Assembly: GCF_022761115.1 (NCBI RefSeq)
Contig: NZ_JAKWJS010000002.1
Span: 186,001 to 250,000 of the forward strand
Reading direction: 5' to 3'
Length of the DNA stretch: 64,000 nucleotides
Origin: Dyella sp. RRB7
GTDB lineage: Bacteria > Pseudomonadota > Gammaproteobacteria > Xanthomonadales > Rhodanobacteraceae
This document shows, one piece after another, positions 35,159-43,738 of the stretch (the stretch's first letter is position 1; every line of letters starts with the position of its first letter). Made by a program: the position numbers and the translations under genes. Below the pieces are notes generated by a model that saw only the letters and a program-made list of their open reading frames with translations, made no database searches and was not told the origin of the DNA.

Positions 35159-36229
35159 ATGGAGCGTTCCAGGCAGGTTCGACCTCGACAGGAGGGGGAT
35201 AGTACGCGCGGCCTGGCATTGCTCGACCGCGAAACGCGCGAGACGTTGGGTCGCAGGCGCTGGCGGCAGCCGCCGCTAACGCGCCCGACGCTGGCGTTGG
35301 CTCTGACTTTGGTAGCGGTGCTGCACGTACTGTTCGCGCTGGCACTATGGTACGAGATGCGACCCAAGCCACTGCATCTGGCGGCGGTGAATATCGATAA
35401 GGCGTTGATAGTGCGTCTGATCGATCATTCCAGCAAGCCGCACGCCGCACAGCCACCTGAGCCACCCTCGCTGCCCGAAAAGCTGCCGCCTTCACGGCAA
35501 GTACCGGCTACCCACACCAGCCCAGTCACGCACGAGCAGTCCCGTCGCGACGCCATGGTCGTGCAGGACCATGCAGCGCCCCCTGCCCTGGCAGCCTCCG
35601 TGGCCACGCCATCTGCCATAAGTTTGTTCGCGAAAGACGGTTCGGTGCGACTACCGTCCACGACAGAGGCTACCTCGGCAACAGCAAGCGCCAACGCCGA
35701 ACCGTCCAAGCCTGTGGATGATCGTCAGATCATGCAGCACGACAGCAACCGGATGCACTACAAGGCCACCCGTTTCGAAAAATATTTCCCGCCACCGAAC
35801 GAGACCGCCGGTGGCGCAGTGGGACGCCATATAGGCGATGCGATCAAGGAAATTGCCAAAAGCGTCTGCGATCCCACCAAGAGCAGCACGGCTTCCAACT
35901 TGCTATGCGGCGCACCGCCCCCACCCGCTTCGCCCATGGACAGCGACGAGCGCCTCAACCTGCCGCCGCCATCCCTGGCCAACAATCCGAATCCGCCCAA
36001 GGCGCCGCCACTTTCGAGCTGCATTGACGAGTACAGGGCAGGCAAGCCTCTGTCGTACGGCTGCCCGGTGGAAACGCCTGACCTGGCCTTCAAGGCCGAG
36101 ATGCGTGAATGCATAGATCTGTTTCGTGCGGGCAAGCGCCTCAAGACATGGTGCCCTCTCGATACGCCCAAGCGCGCGGCGGCTGAGTCGTCGACGCAAG
36201 CGGATGCCCCGAGCCCAGGCACACACTGA
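35159..36229 (+). CDS. membrane-anchored proline-rich hypothetical protein
   Basis: A 356-residue protein with one membrane helix near residues 44-64 (LALALTLVAVLHVLFALALWYEM) after a basic cytoplasmic start, then a Pro/Ala/Ser-rich periplasmic region. This topology resembles TonB-like or energy-transducer-type proteins, but no TonB C-terminal domain is seen. The C-terminal half has two related Cys-containing units (SCIDEYRAGKPLSYGCPVETP and ECIDLFRAGKRLKTWCPLDTP), an internal duplication. The ATG at 35159 follows an adjacent GTG. Function unknown. Confidence 0.75.
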   Translation: MERSRQVRPRQEGDSTRGLALLDRETRETLGRRRWRQPPLTRPTLALALTLVAVLHVLFALALWYEMRPKPLHLAAVNIDKALIVRLIDHSSKPHAAQPPEPPSLPEKLPPSRQVPATHTSPVTHEQSRRDAMVVQDHAAPPALAASVATPSAISLFAKDGSVRLPSTTEATSATASANAEPSKPVDDRQIMQHDSNRMHYKATRFEKYFPPPNETAGGAVGRHIGDAIKEIAKSVCDPTKSSTASNLLCGAPPPPASPMDSDERLNLPPPSLANNPNPPKAPPLSSCIDEYRAGKPLSYGCPVETPDLAFKAEMRECIDLFRAGKRLKTWCPLDTPKRAAAESSTQADAPSPGTH

Positions 36230-36270
36230 CCATTGTCGACCACATGTAACGTGCGGACGCCGTAGTAGCA

Positions 36271-36756
36271 CTATTTGACCTGTTCAATCGTCAATGGCAG
36301 GAACCCCGCGCCCTTGCAGTATTGGACCCTGGCCCTGGCGGGCGATCCGATCAAGCAAGCACCCGCAGCATCTGGATTGGCGGGGTTTGCAGCCCTGCAA
36401 TCTCGCACTGCCTTCATTCCGGCATCGACATCGGCGTCGGCCTGCGCATTCGTTTTCGCGAGAGTTGTGGAGTCGATCCGCTCCGCTCTCTGATCCAGAT
36501 ACGACTGAAAATACTTGAGGTCTCGGGAGAGCGTCTGAATCGCCCCTTTGAGTGCGGCTCGTTCATTCGGCGGAGTATTCGGCGGCAGAGCAACTTCAAT
36601 AGCCAACATGGTGCCGAGTTGCTTACCGGTCGCTTCCCGGCAGTAAGCTGCTCTTTGGGCGAGATCGTTGGTCGCCCATGATGATTGGGCGCTTGCGGTC
36701 ACGGTTGCCCCAAGCATCCACGCCATCACGAATCCTGCCCCGGCTACCTGCTTCAT
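36271..36756 (-). CDS. secreted hypothetical protein
   Basis: A 161-residue exported protein: signal peptide (MKQVAGAGFVMAWMLGATVTASAQ), a helical mature domain with cysteines (YCREATGK, VRDCRAANP, GACLIGSPARARVQYCKGAGF). The ATG at 36756 is chosen because it begins the signal sequence. It converges with the proline-rich membrane protein gene. No family recognised. Confidence 0.7.
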   Translation of the reverse strand: MKQVAGAGFVMAWMLGATVTASAQSSWATNDLAQRAAYCREATGKQLGTMLAIEVALPPNTPPNERAALKGAIQTLSRDLKYFQSYLDQRAERIDSTTLAKTNAQADADVDAGMKAVRDCRAANPANPDAAGACLIGSPARARVQYCKGAGFLPLTIEQVK

Positions 36757-37205
36757 GAGCGGACGTCCCCCAAGCAAATCGCGTTGGTCGTGGCTAAGTG
36801 ATGACAAGGGCCGATCGAACAGACTTCCACGCTAAGCACTGCCTAGCTCGCCCGCCTTGGGCGAATGACGATCGCCGGAGGCTGCGGGTCTTGTCAATGC
36901 ATAGGATTTAGCCGCCGTGTATGCGCATGTTCTTTCGATCCAGTTGCGCACTGGCCGTTCGGGCTTCCAACGCCATACAAGCCGGACGAGAATGGCGGGC
37001 GTCTGTTTCCGACCCAAAGCGGGCAGTCGGAGGGGCAGGTAATGCAATGACGACCTACCGAAAGAACCTGTTGACGTGGGCCTTGACGATGGATTTCATG
37101 CGGAAGTTTCGACTTCTGAATGGCCCAGATTATTGAATCAGCCTCACAGTCTCCCCGTTCCTTCGATTGGGCCAATTGCCGCCTAAACAATGGATCAGAG
37201 CATTC
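36757..37205. other. intergenic stretch with one inverted repeat copy
   Basis: No supported gene in about 450 bases. It contains a reversed copy of the short hairpin repeat at 37001-37026. Confidence 0.4.
37001..37026 (-). repeat. short hairpin repeat, reversed copy
   Basis: GTCTGTTTCCGACCCAAAG followed by CGGGCAG: the reverse complement of the repeat family found at 45-53 kb, with diverged arms. Confidence 0.6.
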
Positions 37206-37802
37206 CTACGTTGCCGCCTCACTAACATAGATCGACTTGCGCGGCCGGCGGAATACCCTGCGGAGCATCGGCTCGAAAGCTTCGAGCGACATCGACTTGA
37301 AATCCGGATCGAAAGCAACTTGATCAAATACGCGACAGAATTCCTCCGTCCGCTCGAAACACGAATGACTGCGGAATTTCTCGCGCATGTCCCGATCGAG
37401 GCCGAGGTGGTGGAAGAAGTAATACCCTTGAAAGATCGCGTGATGTTTGACCATCCAATAGTTCTCTGCCGATACGAAGGGCCGCACGATGATGGCCGCG
37501 ACATCGGCATGGTTGTAAGGGCCCAGCGTATCGCCGATATCGTGCAGCAAGGCACAGACGACATATTCCTCGTCCCGTCCCGCCTGACAGGCGCGTGTCG
37601 CAGTTTGCAGGCAGTGCTCTAGGCGATCGATTGGAAATCCGCAATGATCGCCACGGAGCAGTTGGAGGCTCGCAATCAGGCGATGGGGAAGCTCGTTCGC
37701 GAAACGCTGCAGTTCGCCGCCGATCAGTCGCCAGTCATCGTCGGTGCCTTCGGTCATCGCGCGGAACCCGGCGTACTTGTGCCCAATGTGTTCCGTGGCC
37801 AT
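37206..37802 (-). CDS. HD domain protein
   Basis: A 198-residue cytoplasmic protein with an HD metal-binding domain: RLEHCLQTATRA, then CALLHDIGDTLGPYNHADVAA, and VKHHAIFQGYYFFHH. The spacing resembles small HD proteins near PhnZ, a di-iron oxygenase, as well as phosphohydrolases, so the reaction is open. The ATG at 37802 has GGAGGAG upstream. It follows the class II aldolase-like gene by 39 bases on the same strand; such pairs suggest one small-molecule degradation pathway. Confidence 0.85.
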   Translation of the reverse strand: MATEHIGHKYAGFRAMTEGTDDDWRLIGGELQRFANELPHRLIASLQLLRGDHCGFPIDRLEHCLQTATRACQAGRDEEYVVCALLHDIGDTLGPYNHADVAAIIVRPFVSAENYWMVKHHAIFQGYYFFHHLGLDRDMREKFRSHSCFERTEEFCRVFDQVAFDPDFKSMSLEAFEPMLRRVFRRPRKSIYVSEAAT

Positions 37803-37841
37803 AAGTTTTGTCTCCTCCACCATGTGGCATGCGGCGCTGGT

Positions 37842-38621
37842 CTAGTGACGATAGGAAGCATCGACCCGATCCAGCTTGCGCAGCAGCGCCGGCCAGGCCA
37901 ATGCACCCCCCATCGCATGGGTTAACGTTTCAATTTGTTGCTGCGCCGTGGCGAGGATCTGCGGATCGATCGGGATAAGTTCCCCACCGCCGGCTTGCGC
38001 CCGCAGCTGAACCGCGCAGGCGGCTTCGAACGTGTACAAGAGCAGGAAGGCATCAGGTACGTTGTCGGCCACGGTGATCAGGCCGTGGTTGCGCAGCATG
38101 AAGAAATGCTTCTCGCCAATATCTCGCACCAGCCGCGGCCGCTCGTCTTCGCGCAGCGCCACGCCTTCATAATCGTGATACGCCAGCGACGACAGCACGA
38201 AAATGGATTGCTGCGATATGGGCAGCAATCCCTCTTTCTGCGCCGACACGGCGGTGCCGTTGACACTGTGCACATGCAGCACGCACTTGGCGTTTTCTCT
38301 GGCGGCATGAATCGCACTGTGAATCGTGAACCCGGCTGGATTGATCTCGTACGCCGACGCCATGACCTTGTTCCCGTCCAGATCCACCTTGACTAGGCTG
38401 GAGGCGGTAATTTCATCGAAGGTCATGCCATAGGGATTGATCAGGAAGTGATGCTCCGGGCCCGGAACGCGCGCCGACAGATGCGTGAAAATCAGATCGT
38501 CCCAGCCGAAGTGAGCGACCAAACGGAAAGCTGCCGCCAGGGCGACCCGCTGCTCCCATTCTTCCGCCGTTACAAGATCATGAACGCTGCTTTGATCTCG
38601 CGTACTTTCTTGAGCAAGCAT
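37842..38621 (-). CDS. class II aldolase/adducin family protein
   Basis: A 259-residue protein of the class II aldolase/adducin fold (FGWDDLIFTHLSARVPG, YGMTFDEITASSLVKVDLDGN, HSAIHAARENAKCVLHVHSVNG, MLRNHGLITVADNV). Zinc-binding histidines are present in HVHS and in NHGL. Members cleave or modify sugar-phosphate-like or hydroxy acids. The ATG at 38621 has a GAGG site. First gene of a pair with the HD protein and divergent from a TetR regulator, across a perfect palindrome. Confidence 0.9.
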   Translation of the reverse strand: MLAQESTRDQSSVHDLVTAEEWEQRVALAAAFRLVAHFGWDDLIFTHLSARVPGPEHHFLINPYGMTFDEITASSLVKVDLDGNKVMASAYEINPAGFTIHSAIHAARENAKCVLHVHSVNGTAVSAQKEGLLPISQQSIFVLSSLAYHDYEGVALREDERPRLVRDIGEKHFFMLRNHGLITVADNVPDAFLLLYTFEAACAVQLRAQAGGGELIPIDPQILATAQQQIETLTHAMGGALAWPALLRKLDRVDASYRH

Positions 38622-38692
38622 GGCTTTGTCCTCGGTTTTCGAACAGCCTGGATGGGTCACCACACGGTGTATCGACATCTACGCGCACATCA

Positions 38693-38721
38693 TGTAGTCA
38701 CTGACTACATCCAGATATAAT
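38693..38721 (+). promoter_or_regulatory. perfect palindrome and -10 box, probable TetR operator
   Basis: TGTAGTCA-C-TGACTACA at 38693-38709, followed by TATAAT at 38716-38721, 25 bases before the TetR start. An operator overlapping the promoter fits autorepression and control of the divergent aldolase-HD pair. Confidence 0.65.
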
Positions 38722-38746
38722 CACAGTCAATAGATGAGCCGCCGCC

Positions 38747-39412
38747 GTGCCAGCCAAAATTCAGCAAGCTAAACCGCAGCCTTACCACCACGGCGACCTT
38801 CGCCGCGCGCTGATCGAAACGGCGCTGCAATTGGTCACCGAAGAACAGGACTGGACGTTCTCGCTCAGAGAAGTGGCGCGCCGCGCCGGCGTAAGCCATC
38901 GTGCGCCCTACAATCATTTCCCCGAGAAGCTGGATCTGCTTGCCGCAGTCGCCGCGATAGGCTTCGACCGACTGTGGGATGGCCTGCAGCGTGCGGTTGC
39001 CGGCGTGGACGACCCGCAAGCGTCGCTCGTGGCGATCGGCCGAACCTATGTGCATCTCGGGCTCGAAAATCCCGCCCTCTACCGACTGATGTTCGGACCG
39101 GTACTTTCCAATACCGGAGCCAACGATCGCCCCAAGGTGGCCCGATCGGCCGGCGACCGCGCCAGGGCGGTGCTGGACGACGTCATCCTGCAAGGAGCCC
39201 GTTCTGGCGCTTTCGCCGTCTCGCCTGATAACTCGCAGGAGCGAGAGCTGGCCACGCTTTCGGTCTGGTCCGCCACCCACGGCTTGACCATGCTGGTGCT
39301 CGACAACATTCCACGCGCTCACCTGACGGTCGAGGACATGATCGACCGGATGCTGCGCATGGTGCTTGGCGGCCTGCAACAGCCCGCTGCGCCGGCATCG
39401 CGGGTGACGTGA
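38747..39412 (+). CDS. TetR/AcrR family regulator with WHG-type C-terminal domain
   Basis: A 221-residue TetR-family protein starting at GTG. The N-terminal HTH is LRRALIETALQLVTEEQDWTFSLREVARRAGVSHRAPYNHFPEKLDLL. The C-terminal part (NPALYRLMFGPVLSN, then WSATHGLTMLVLDN) matches the WHG-type ligand-binding domain. It is divergent from the aldolase-HD genes, with a perfect palindrome between. Its inducer is probably a substrate of that pathway. Confidence 0.9.
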   Translation: MPAKIQQAKPQPYHHGDLRRALIETALQLVTEEQDWTFSLREVARRAGVSHRAPYNHFPEKLDLLAAVAAIGFDRLWDGLQRAVAGVDDPQASLVAIGRTYVHLGLENPALYRLMFGPVLSNTGANDRPKVARSAGDRARAVLDDVILQGARSGAFAVSPDNSQERELATLSVWSATHGLTMLVLDNIPRAHLTVEDMIDRMLRMVLGGLQQPAAPASRVT

Positions 39413-39493
39413 GACGCCAGGAAACCTATTCGGCGATCGCCAAAGCAGATGACCGTCCCGAACTTCCATCAGTTGGTTGATTCGATTTCTTAG

Positions 39494-39842
39494 GACCAAC
39501 AGCTCTTGCTGACCGATCCCGATGCGCGATCCATGGCTACGCACGGTCGCGGCTCGGGCGTCGTTGGCTACAGCGTGCAGGCCGCCATCGATGCGCAACA
39601 CCATCTGATCGTACCCCACGCGGTCATCAACGAGGGGCACGACCGCCACCAACTTGCCGCCATGGCCGTGCGCGCGCGACGCTATGACGCAAACCTCCTC
39701 CAGCGCCTCCGCGGGACGCTTCAGCAAGCAGGACTTCCGCTATCACGCCGACACCGATACCTATCGCTGTCCTGCCGATGAAATGTCCACGCGGCGCATA
39801 AGCACGCTTGAGAACGATGAGCGGACCTTGCGAACCCGCTAA
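39494..39842 (+). pseudogene. IS1182-like transposase remnant
   Basis: Two frames each carry a piece of an IS1182-type transposase: TDPDARSMATHGRGSGVVGY with GHDRHQLAAMAVRAR in the first, and FSKQDFRYHADTDTYRCPAD in another frame after about 39690. A frameshift, missing ends and a stop just upstream show it is a decayed fragment. No terminal inverted repeats were found. Confidence 0.75.
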
Positions 39843-39959
39843 ACGCCATGCCCGCTAGTTGGCGATATCTGAATGGCGACTCCTGACAGGACGTTGGCAG
39901 TAGTCCTCTTGTACAAAACCTCCTTGCGATTCCTACCGAGATCGAAAAGGAGAAGTTCC

Positions 39960-40358
39960 ATGAAGTTCGCATCCACCCGGCTAATCGCCCGGGACATTCA
40001 GGCCGTCGTCGGTTTCTATGAGAAGTTGACCGACCGAAAGGCGGAGTGGCTTGCGCCTGTATTTGCCGAGATCGTAACGACGGGCGCCACGCTTGCGATA
40101 GGCAGCGCTGAAACAGTTGCGCTATTCAAAGAAGGCACGGTTGAGCCAGCAGCCAACCGCACGGCCATTATTGAGTTTCAGGTGGACGATGTAGAGGCGC
40201 AGTTTGCACGACTCAAGGATGAGCTGGAGGTGGTCCTTGGGCCGAAGATGATGCCCTGGGGCAACCTTGCGGCGCAGTTTCGGGACCCCGAGGGCACCAT
40301 CGTCGGCTTGTACACACCGATAACCGAAGCAGCCAAGAAACGATTTGGTTCGCGTTAG
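39960..40358 (+). CDS. VOC family (glyoxalase-like) protein
   Basis: A 132-residue vicinal-oxygen-chelate fold protein: two beta-alpha-beta-beta-beta halves beginning STRLIARDIQAVVGFYEKLTD and IIEFQVDDVEAQFARLKD, and ending AAQFRDPEGTIVGLYTP. Members include glyoxalases, dioxygenases and antibiotic-binding proteins; the function here is open. AAGGAG precedes the ATG at 39960 very clearly. It lies just after the transposase remnant. Confidence 0.87.
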   Translation: MKFASTRLIARDIQAVVGFYEKLTDRKAEWLAPVFAEIVTTGATLAIGSAETVALFKEGTVEPAANRTAIIEFQVDDVEAQFARLKDELEVVLGPKMMPWGNLAAQFRDPEGTIVGLYTPITEAAKKRFGSR

Positions 40359-40418
40359 TCGAAAAGTCATGGCGCGGGATGTGGCGACTTCTTCATAGGA
40401 AACATGCCTGCTCCGCCT

Positions 40419-40496
40419 GCGGATTCAGTCGGTAGATGCGGCACACTAGAAGACTGCGCGAGCGGCGGAAGTGTTGCCTCCACCGGCTGAATCCGC
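40419..40496. repeat. long imperfect inverted repeat
   Basis: GCGGATTCAGTCGGT (40419-40433) pairs with ACCGGCTGAATCCGC (40482-40496) with one mismatch; the inner GGCACAC/GTGTTGCC segments extend the stem. A 78-bp hairpin-forming element between convergent genes, possibly a terminator or miniature mobile element. Confidence 0.6.
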
Positions 40497-40548
40497 AACC
40501 CAAAGCCGACCTTCCCGGCATTTCTTCTCAAGCTCTCCCCACATGTCC

Positions 40549-41109
40549 CTATGAGTGAACGCGCCGCCACACGACTTCGCCATGGGCGCCCTCGGCAGCA
40601 CCGCTCGACGGCTTGGCGACGCGATAGGTCAATTCGTCGCCATTAATGGTGTAACTCGAATCGCCGCTCTTGCCGTCCCAGTTCGGGAACGATGCGTGCA
40701 AGATCTGGCTGTGCATGAGGTTGGCGTCGGCGCTGACGTGGCCGTAGTGAGCATTGCTATCCATCGAGGCGGCGCGGTACTCCTCGGCCGTTCCCTTGGA
40801 TTTGTCGTTCACCGCGAATGGCATTCGCTTGGCTCGCACAATCTGCATCATGTAGTCGCCCTGGGCATCGATAAGCCACATGCCCTCCGGGTTTGGGCCA
40901 TACAGCTCCACGCGGTGACCATCGGGGTAGACATTGTCGCAGCGGACGAGAGCCCAGGCGCCAATCAGCTCCTTCGGAACCATGGCGCCGCCATGGGTGC
41001 TTTCACTGGGTTTCATCGCCGCATCCTGGGCGGGCGCGGCGGCCAGGATCGGCGATGCGATCGTCGAGGCGAGGCAAGCAGCGAGCACTAAGCGTTTTGC
41101 GCGTGACAT
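40549..41109 (-). CDS. lipocalin-like domain protein, exported
   Basis: A 186-residue exported protein. A signal peptide (MSRAKRLVLAACLASTIASPILAAA) is followed by a lipocalin-like domain (ELIGAWALVRCDNVYPDGHRVELYGPNPEGMWLIDAQGDYMMQIVR, ending YTINGDELTYRVAKP). The ATG at 41109 begins the signal sequence and has AAGG upstream. Divergent from a LysR regulator with a palindrome between them, so it is probably the regulated target. Ligand unknown. Confidence 0.82.
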   Translation of the reverse strand: MSRAKRLVLAACLASTIASPILAAAPAQDAAMKPSESTHGGAMVPKELIGAWALVRCDNVYPDGHRVELYGPNPEGMWLIDAQGDYMMQIVRAKRMPFAVNDKSKGTAEEYRAASMDSNAHYGHVSADANLMHSQILHASFPNWDGKSGDSSYTINGDELTYRVAKPSSGAAEGAHGEVVWRRVHS

Positions 41110-41190
41110 GGCGACACCTTGGGAGTGTGGGGTGGAAGGCATCGTCACCCCGGCCGATCATTTTGATAATGGGCCGCGGTCTTTATTGAC

Positions 41191-41209
41191 CTTCAAATGG
41201 CATTTGAAG
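41191..41209. promoter_or_regulatory. perfect palindrome between lipocalin-like and LysR genes
   Basis: CTTCAAATGGCATTTGAAG: nine-base perfect arms around one G, 40 bases before the LysR start. A likely LysR binding site, though it does not show the T-N11-A spacing exactly. Confidence 0.55.
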
Positions 41210-41248
41210 ATGATCTCACCGGCACCTTTCGCCCCAGGACCGGACCTC

Positions 41249-42172
41249 ATGAATCGCCTCAGCGACATGCAACTACTGGTCGATGCGGCCGACCTGAGCA
41301 GCCTGTCGGCTGCCGGGCGTCGATTGGGGCTCTCGCCTGCCGCCGCCAGCGCCTGTTTGCAGCGGGTCGAAACCATGCTCGGCGCGCGACTCTTCGAACG
41401 TACGACGCGTCAGTTGCGTCTGACCGATGAGGGGCGCATCTACATCGCCTCCTGTCGGGCCGCGATCGAGACCATGAAGGAAGCCGAGCGCGCGGTTCGC
41501 AGCGGCACCGATGGGGTGAGCGGAACGCTACGTGTCTCGGCGCCTTCCGATCTAGGGCGCAACGTACTGGTCCACATCCTCGACAGTTTCATGACCCTCC
41601 ATCCGGACGTGCGCATTGTCCTGACGCTATCGGATTCGCTCTCTCGTTTCGTACCGGACGATATCGACGTGGCCATCCGCGTCGGACCCTTGGAGAACAG
41701 CGACCTGGTCGCGCGTCACCTTGCCGATAGCTGGCGCGTGGTCTGCGCTTCGCCCACATGCATCAAGACCCATGGGATGCCAAAGCATCCCGAGGATCTC
41801 GCCGAATTGCCGACACTGGTGCTAACCACGAATGCCGGCCCACGAAATGAGTGGCGCCTGGGAGAAGTCGTCGTGCGGGTTCGGCGATATCACGAATGCA
41901 CCGACAGCGAAGTCATACGCAACTGGGCTGTTCTCGGTCGCGGGTTCGCCTATCGACAGCTTTGGGCGGTGGCAACGGACGTGCGCGAAGGCCGGTTGAT
42001 GCTCGTCAACGCACCAGCGTGGTCCGCACCCAGTCCAATCCACGCGATGTACCACCCTAACGCCTTTCAGCCGCCGCGTGTACGTAAGTTCGTCGATTTT
42101 CTGCATGCCGAGCTGGCGCTTCGGCTTCGGTCACATGCTGATGAGGCAACCGGGTTTTCTTCGGCGAGGTGA
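41249..42172 (+). CDS. LysR family transcriptional regulator
   Basis: A 307-residue LysR-type regulator of the CrgA-like group. Its HTH is MQLLVDAADLSSLSAAGRRLGLSPAAASACLQRVETMLGARLFERTTRQLRLTDEG, and the effector domain starts at VSGTLRVSAPSDLGRNVL. The ATG at 41249 starts at the conserved N-terminus; the frame stays open far upstream without homology. Divergent from the lipocalin-like gene. Confidence 0.92.
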   Translation: MNRLSDMQLLVDAADLSSLSAAGRRLGLSPAAASACLQRVETMLGARLFERTTRQLRLTDEGRIYIASCRAAIETMKEAERAVRSGTDGVSGTLRVSAPSDLGRNVLVHILDSFMTLHPDVRIVLTLSDSLSRFVPDDIDVAIRVGPLENSDLVARHLADSWRVVCASPTCIKTHGMPKHPEDLAELPTLVLTTNAGPRNEWRLGEVVVRVRRYHECTDSEVIRNWAVLGRGFAYRQLWAVATDVREGRLMLVNAPAWSAPSPIHAMYHPNAFQPPRVRKFVDFLHAELALRLRSHADEATGFSSAR

Positions 42173-42307
42173 TTGTGCCGTCGCAGCCTTGCAGCCGGCA
42201 GCAACAACAAACAGGCCAGCTATGTTGCGCATCGTACAGATGTCAATCGATCCATGGCGCATCGTGCCCTTCCTGGGGTCATTGCCTCGTCTGTGAAGGG
42301 CTCGGCC

Positions 42308-42529
42308 ATGGCTGATGTCGCAGGTAAAACGAGCAATGGCTTCGATTACACGGGGGAATACGTCAGCGCCGTCAGTGACAGTGTTTGCTGGGCCGCAACC
42401 TATCGCCTGGCAGGAATCTACCGAGGCGTGCGCCACGGAAGGGTGTTCGCCGTTTCCAAACTGACAAACATGGAGCTGGCATTGGCGGTCCAGAGCGATA
42501 TCGAGAATGCCTGGGTGAACGAGCACTGA
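42308..42529 (+). CDS. small hypothetical protein
   Basis: A 73-residue open frame (DYTGEYVSAVSDSVCWAATY, then YRGVRHGRVFAVSKLTNMEL). Composition is protein-like and an AAGGG lies upstream of the ATG, but no family is recognised. Low certainty. Confidence 0.4.
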   Translation: MADVAGKTSNGFDYTGEYVSAVSDSVCWAATYRLAGIYRGVRHGRVFAVSKLTNMELALAVQSDIENAWVNEH

Positions 42530-42958
42530 TGCGTCACCCGAACCCCGCCTGCCCGCAATGGGTGGGATGGAACGCCATCCATCGCAGCACACCTGGCGAC
42601 ACAGGCCGGTACGGTGATCCGGTGGCGCATTAGTTGCCGCCAAGGTGCCTTAACTCACGGATAACCGCCAAGGGCGCACGGTAATAGCCGCAGGTAGCTT
42701 GCCCGAACTACTTGCTGGCTGCCGCAAGATCCAGACCGCCATCCATGCGCACATAGGGTCGAGCATTGAGGCAATCATCATGGCTAACCACCGTCCCTTC
42801 GCCTCACCACCCATCTCGATACTTGGCAAGTTCGTCGCATCCATGCGTGGGATGTTGCATCCCCTTATGGGGACACCCCCTATGCAGCCGCTTCCCATCC
42901 TGTCGCGAAGGCAGCAGCTTGCCGCCGTGGTGGACGCAGCCAGGCGAGCGCGACCGCG
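42530..42958. other. intergenic stretch with a weak 60-codon frame
   Basis: A frame from ATG 42780 to a TGA at 42960-42962 (MANHRPFASPPISILGKFVA...) overlaps the next ATG by four bases in the way coupled genes do, but has no clear ribosome site. Otherwise nothing recognised. Confidence 0.3.
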
Positions 42959-43198
42959 ATGATAGTCAATGCCTTCAATCGACTCGTGTTCTTCTTCCGC
43001 CCCTTCCGCAAGGGCGCTTATTGCCACGCGCCGTCCATTGAAGAGCTGTATCTAAGGCGTCAGCGCCCCACAGGGCGATTGTCGCAGGTGATACAGGCAA
43101 GCAGGCGACTCGCTCACCGCCTCCTGCCAAGCATGCGGCAAGGGAGCGAAAGCCGCTTCCGAACAGGAGCGGACACGGAGTCACAGGACTATCGTTGA
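42959..43198 (+). CDS. small basic hypothetical protein
   Basis: A 79-residue frame (MIVNAFNRLVFFFRPFRKGA, then SIEELYLRRQRPTGRLSQ), rich in Arg. It starts in an ATGA overlap with the preceding weak frame and ends three bases before the next ATG. The tight spacing suggests coupling, but there is no recognised family. Low certainty. Confidence 0.35.
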   Translation: MIVNAFNRLVFFFRPFRKGAYCHAPSIEELYLRRQRPTGRLSQVIQASRRLAHRLLPSMRQGSESRFRTGADTESQDYR

Positions 43199-43201
43199 GC
43201 C

Positions 43202-43666
43202 ATGGTTACGCCCACCGAGCCGACAGCCGAAGGCCATAAGCGCTACCCGCAAACGAATGGGTACAACGCCGAGCTGCCACACCCCATCGCGTGCACCTGC
43301 CAACCAACATGCTGGCCACGTTGCGCCGGCGAGTGTGGCTGTGAAGCCTGCAGCGCTCACTTCCTGAAGTTTTGCGACGATGCCGGCTTGGCATCCGATA
43401 CCGGAGAAGTACCTGCCGAGGCGCTCGCGGCTTATCGCCGCGCCCCGCACGACGTGCACTACGGCGAATACAAGGGCATTCGCTACGCACACAGGTACGA
43501 CATCGTGGGTGACCATCGGACCGGCGTCGTGCATCTTCCACTCGGCCCCAAGACTATCGAGGCGGCAGGGGGCGGCACCGACTCCTGGTTGAAGAAAGCC
43601 CGCGATTTGATCGAGGCCCTGTACCGTGAGCGACCCGACCAACTGGACATTCACGATAATGATTGA
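43202..43666 (+). CDS. Cys-rich hypothetical protein
   Basis: A 154-residue cytoplasmic protein with a dense Cys cluster near the N-terminus (CTCQPTCWPRCAGECGCEAC, eight Cys in 20 residues), likely binding zinc or a metal cluster. The rest (HDVHYGEYKGIRYAHRYDIVG, then WLKKARDLIEALYRERPD) is predicted alpha/beta. No family recognised. It converges with the third fimbrial tip gene. Confidence 0.7.
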   Translation: MVTPTEPTAEGHKRYPQTNGYNAELPHPIACTCQPTCWPRCAGECGCEACSAHFLKFCDDAGLASDTGEVPAEALAAYRRAPHDVHYGEYKGIRYAHRYDIVGDHRTGVVHLPLGPKTIEAAGGGTDSWLKKARDLIEALYRERPDQLDIHDND

Positions 43667-43738
43667 GTGCCAGTACGAAGCGGTGTCGAAGTGCCCTGCC
43701 CTACAGCCCTATCCTGCTTCCACATCCCGCTTGTGCCG

